A stretch of 7,002 nt of DNA. Origin: Candidatus Falkowiibacteriota bacterium. GTDB taxonomy: Bacteria > Patescibacteriota > Patescibacteriia > Patescibacteriales > UBA12075. The stretch lies in assembly GCA_030600505.1 (NCBI GenBank), contig JAUVLY010000044.1, forward strand, positions 1-7,002, in the 5' to 3' direction. Position numbers and translations under genes: made by a program. The notes below the pieces were generated by a model. It ran no database searches, was not told where the DNA came from, and worked only from the letters and a program-made list of their open reading frames with translations. This document shows positions 4,888-7,002 of this stretch, piece after piece. Every line of letters begins with the position of its first letter. The first letter of the stretch is position 1.

Positions 4888-6049
4888 ACCCTACAATCGC
4901 CTGCCAAAGCGCCTTAAAAGAATCGCCAAAGCGGGCCAGGTCCTTAAATGTTACCACCAGAATCAAAAGCATTAAGAGGGCAAAGCCGATATAGTGTATT
5001 GTGCCTTCAATCTCGCGCTTAACCGGCGAGCCCTTAATTTTTTCAATTATTAAAAATAAAACCCTACCGCCGTCCAAGGCCGGAAAAGGTAGGGCATTAA
5101 TTATCGCTAAATTAATTGAAAGTATAGCTGTGAACTGCAATATATAGACAAAACCCATGCGCGCGACCTGGCCGGTAATAACCGCAATACCGACCGGACC
5201 GGCGATTTCGGCATTTAAGGTAGAGGCGCCAAACATAGCTTTAAAAAGCTCAAAGAAAGCCAGGAGGATAGCAATTAAAGTTATACCGGTAGTTTTAATA
5301 CCTTCCCAAACAGCGATATGAATCGGATATTTGACCAGCCCGGTGTCCACTATGCCAATGCCAATGCCGCCGGAACCGGTTTCTTTAATTGTTATTGGCG
5401 TAATTTGTTTCTCAAATACTACGTCAGCCCTTTTAATAACATAAATTAATTCCTGGCCGGTATTAGCGGCGGTTAAGGCCTGCAGGTGCTCGCTATTTTT
5501 TAAAGTTTCATTATTAATGCTTATGATCGCGTCACCAACTTTCAACTCCGCTTCCTGAGCCGGAGTATCATCCAACACGCTCACTACCTGGATCTTTTGC
5601 TCGCTGATACGGGCGCTTGGGTGCAGTCCCTCGGTTACTTGCGGCAAGCCGATCATAAAGCCAAAGGTGATCAAGACCGCGGCCAAGACGACATTCATGG
5701 TTACGCCAGCGAGCAGCATGATCAGCCTCTGCCAAATCGGCTTATTATGGAAATGGTTTGCTTCCGGGCCGATATCGGCATCATCTTCGCCCAGTTTAAC
5801 AAAGCCCCCCAGAGACAGCCAATTAACGGAATAGATCGTGTCTACCGCGTCCTCCACCTTTTTCTTACCCTTAACTGTTTTCCAGGTCCCGTCCTTGGCC
5901 TTATAAATCCCCCAGGCACGGGGTGGAAAACCAAAACCAAACTCTTCCGGGCGTAAGCCGAATTTCCTGGCACTTAAAAAATGCCCCAACTCATGGACAA
6001 ACACCAAGAGCGACAAAACAAGTATAAAGATGATTAAAGTTAAAAACAT
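4886..6049 (-). CDS. rseP: Site-2 intramembrane zinc metalloprotease RseP
   Basis: RseP (RasP/YaeL, M50 family) cuts transmembrane segments of anti-sigma factors and leftover signal peptides within the membrane. Visible features of the 387-aa protein: an N-terminal membrane helix (about 3-18) running into the zinc site HELGH (19-23), an insertion with YSVNWLSLGGFVKLGEDD (73-90), a second helix (about 108-134), one PDZ domain (about 150-220, with DTPAQEAELKVGDAIISINN), membrane helices at about 245-268 and 300-318, the third zinc ligand motif NALPFPALDGGR (318-329, D326), and a last helix (about 350-367). With one PDZ it is of the short type (E. coli RseP has two). No anti-sigma factor is visible here. 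It follows frr directly without the uppS-cdsA-dxr genes found between them in many bacteria. Confidence 0.96.
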   Translation of the reverse strand: MFLTLIIFILVLSLLVFVHELGHFLSARKFGLRPEEFGFGFPPRAWGIYKAKDGTWKTVKGKKKVEDAVDTIYSVNWLSLGGFVKLGEDDADIGPEANHFHNKPIWQRLIMLLAGVTMNVVLAAVLITFGFMIGLPQVTEGLHPSARISEQKIQVVSVLDDTPAQEAELKVGDAIISINNETLKNSEHLQALTAANTGQELIYVIKRADVVFEKQITPITIKETGSGGIGIGIVDTGLVKYPIHIAVWEGIKTTGITLIAILLAFFELFKAMFGASTLNAEIAGPVGIAVITGQVARMGFVYILQFTAILSINLAIINALPFPALDGGRVLFLIIEKIKGSPVKREIEGTIHYIGFALLMLLILVVTFKDLARFGDSFKALWQAIVG

Positions 6050-6081
6050 AAATTAATTTTTTCTAATAATTTAACTAATTA

Positions 6082-6159
6082 TGTCATCCTGAATAGCGAA
6101 GCTATGAAGGATCTCGTGATTATATCCACGGGATTCTTCGCCTACGGCTCAGAATGACA
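6082..6159. repeat. Inverted-repeat element filling the frr-rseP gap
   Basis: The 78-bp segment starts TGTCATCCTGA and ends TCAGAATGACA, so its ends are inverted repeats with one mismatch. Inside lie ATAGC-gaa-GCTAT, then GAAGGATC, GTGATTATATCCAC and the block GATTCTTCGCCTACGGC. It is the same family as 1699-1790 in opposite orientation, with a different centre. It begins 6 nt past the frr stop and ends 32 nt before the rseP ATG. The transcript can fold into a long imperfect hairpin, but no T-run follows, so a role in mRNA processing or stability fits better than termination. Confidence 0.85.
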
Positions 6160-6165
6160 AAGCTA

Positions 6166-6720
6166 TTATATTGTCATTATATCCTCTTCTTTTTTATCCC
6201 GCAAATTTTTAAGCTCTTCGTTTTGCTTAGCCGTCTCTTCGTCCAGCTCCTTAATAAAGCGAAACTTATCATCTTCGGTAATTTGCTTGTCTTTTTCGGC
6301 CGCTTCAATGGCGGTTTTAATGTCATCCCTGATCTGTCTAATGGAAACCCGCACTGTTTCCATTTTTTCATTCAGCTTTTTTACCAATTCTTTCCGGTTC
6401 TCTTCGGTCATTTTGGGTACGGTTAAACGAATCTTATCACCTTCGTTTACTACCCCCACACCCAAATCCGCGTCCACAATCGCTTTTTCGATCTCTTTAA
6501 TGACATTCTTGTCCCAAGGGGCGACTAAAACAGACTGTCCGTCCGGGACATTGATGGTGGCTACCCCCTGAATCGGGGTCTTGGCGCCATAAGCGTCCAC
6601 CTGCACACCTTCAAGAATATTAGGGTTGGCCCGGCCGGTTCTAATGCCGACGATCTCTTTAATGAAAAAATCTGTTGCTTTTTGGAAATCGTCTTGTTTG
6701 GCTTGGATGTAGGTATTCAT
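6166..6720 (-). CDS. frr: Ribosome recycling factor
   Basis: Frr (RRF) splits post-termination ribosomes together with EF-G. The protein is 184 aa, the usual family length (about 185), and matches throughout: the helical start DDFQKATDFFIKEIVGIRTGRANPNIL with the invariant RTGRA (27-31), domain II strands VDAYGAKTPIQGVATINVPDGQSVLVAPWDKNVIKEIEKAI, then GVGVVNEGDKIRLTVPKMTEENRKELVKKLNEK, and the long C-terminal helices (RVSIRQIRDDIK to NLRDKKEEDI). The start codon is preceded by AT-rich DNA with no Shine-Dalgarno but with a good -10 box at 6749-6754. No pyrH or tsf is seen on the upstream side within the window. Confidence 0.97.
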   Translation of the reverse strand: MNTYIQAKQDDFQKATDFFIKEIVGIRTGRANPNILEGVQVDAYGAKTPIQGVATINVPDGQSVLVAPWDKNVIKEIEKAIVDADLGVGVVNEGDKIRLTVPKMTEENRKELVKKLNEKMETVRVSIRQIRDDIKTAIEAAEKDKQITEDDKFRFIKELDEETAKQNEELKNLRDKKEEDIMTI

Positions 6721-6748
6721 ATAATTATTTTATTACAACTAATTATTA

Positions 6749-6754
6749 ATTATA
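6749..6754 (-). promoter_or_regulatory. Candidate -10 box for frr
   Basis: TATAAT is present on the minus strand, with a predicted start near 6742 and a leader of about 22 nt to the frr ATG at 6720. The -35 side is weak (ACGTTT at 16 nt). The heptamer arrays and the end of the upstream gene lie just beyond, which makes this a natural place for frr to start its own transcript. Confidence 0.35.
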
Positions 6755-6780
6755 AAATACTCTGATCTTTAAACGTTTTT

Positions 6781-6890
6781 AGAAAACAGATAACAGAAAG
6801 CAGAAAGCAGTCTGAGATTCGCATTCTATTTTCTATATATCTGATTTCTGTTTTCTGCTATCTATTTTCTGCTATCTATTTTCTGCTATC
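6781..6890. repeat. Convergent heptamer arrays between frr and the upstream gene
   Basis: Units of the AGAAAAC family run on the plus strand at 6781-6810 (AGAAAAC, AGATAAC, AGAAAGC twice). After a 15-nt spacer the reverse-complement family runs at 6826-6890, including a 14-nt period CTGCTATCTATTTT at 6855-6882 followed by CTGCTAT. The two arms are therefore partly complementary and could form a large imperfect stem. The 173 nt between the frr start and the upstream stop are otherwise AT-rich with no gene. Confidence 0.75.
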
Positions 6891-6893
6891 TTA

Positions 6894-7002
6894 TCACTTC
6901 TTCGGCAAGGCCCTTACCCCCATATACATTGTCGTTGGTTTCTCCGGATTAACCATAAGCGTCCGGCCGGCGCGGGAGGTAGTTAGCTTAATTGTCTGCC
7001 AG
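6894..7002 (-). CDS. C-terminal end of an unrecognised protein (5' part beyond window)
   Basis: A frame open from the right edge encodes 35 residues, WQTIKLTTSRAGRTLM and then VNPEKPTTMYMGVRALPKK, ending at TGA (6894-6896). The base composition (GC-rich, codon-like third positions) contrasts sharply with the AT-rich repeats that begin straight after the stop, which supports real coding sequence. It has no membrane segment and ends in basic residues. pyrH would be the classical neighbour upstream of frr, but I see no uridylate kinase signature and do not assign it. Confidence 0.6.
   Translation of the reverse strand, partial: WQTIKLTTSRAGRTLMVNPEKPTTMYMGVRALPKK

Noticed and set aside
5597..5956. 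Plus-strand open frame of 119 codons opposite rseP
   Set aside because: The minus-strand frame has complete M50 protease motifs; the plus-strand product shows no recognisable domain.
6127..6135. TATAAT within the element at 6082-6159 as an rseP promoter
   Set aside because: No -35 box at suitable spacing, and the hexamer lies in the variable centre of the repeat.
6894..7002. Right-edge fragment as pyrH or tsf, the usual neighbours of frr
   Set aside because: The 35 visible residues show no uridylate kinase or EF-Ts signature, so no name is given.

Overview
The window shows a compact bacterial housekeeping locus in which every supportable gene lies on the minus strand, so transcription runs from the right end to the left. 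In that order it holds: the 3' end of an unrecognised gene (right edge), frr (ribosome recycling factor), rseP (site-2 intramembrane metalloprotease), hpf (ribosome hibernation factor), a minimal nucleotidyltransferase of the MntA antitoxin type with a 14-codon stub of its HEPN toxin partner, secA (export ATPase), and the 5' part of secD (export membrane subunit; it runs off the left edge).

I infer a Patescibacteria/CPR (Parcubacteria-like) genome. The reasons are that frr is followed directly by rseP with no uppS, cdsA or dxr between them, genes lack recognisable Shine-Dalgarno sequences, SecD carries a parvulin-like domain, and short dispersed repeats of a kind I associate with these genomes (TGTCATCCTGA-type elements, TTTTCTG heptamer arrays, PFAKATEG-type insertions) are present. 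This is recognition from sequence style and gene content, not a phylogeny.

Region by region: 1-748 secD (partial); 749-898 intergenic with a heptamer repeat, a terminator-like hairpin and a -10-like box; 899-4039 secA; 4040-4198 a structured leader and promoter region for secA with two tandem 12-bp palindromes, a hairpin with a T-run, a good sigma70-type promoter and the HEPN stub; 4199-4486 MNT nucleotidyltransferase; 4499-4819 hpf; 4820-4885 a dispersed hairpin repeat; 4886-6049 rseP; 6050-6165 almost filled by a dispersed inverted-repeat element; 6166-6720 frr; 6721-6893 a frr promoter candidate and convergent heptamer arrays; 6894-7002 the C-terminus of an unknown gene.

Two observations stand out. 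First, secA appears to have been entered by at least four, probably five, dispersed repeats, all translated in frame within variable loops. They account for roughly 100 extra residues (1046 aa against about 900 in E. coli). One is a 7-nt array whose translation is a 7-residue heptad and whose base variants avoid the one codon phase that would create TAG. Second, an MNT/HEPN toxin-antitoxin module has lost nearly all its toxin: the antitoxin is intact and the toxin start codon still overlaps its stop, but the toxin frame closes after 14 codons. The genes group around protein export and membrane proteolysis (SecA, SecD, RseP) and ribosome turnover and dormancy (Frr, HPF).
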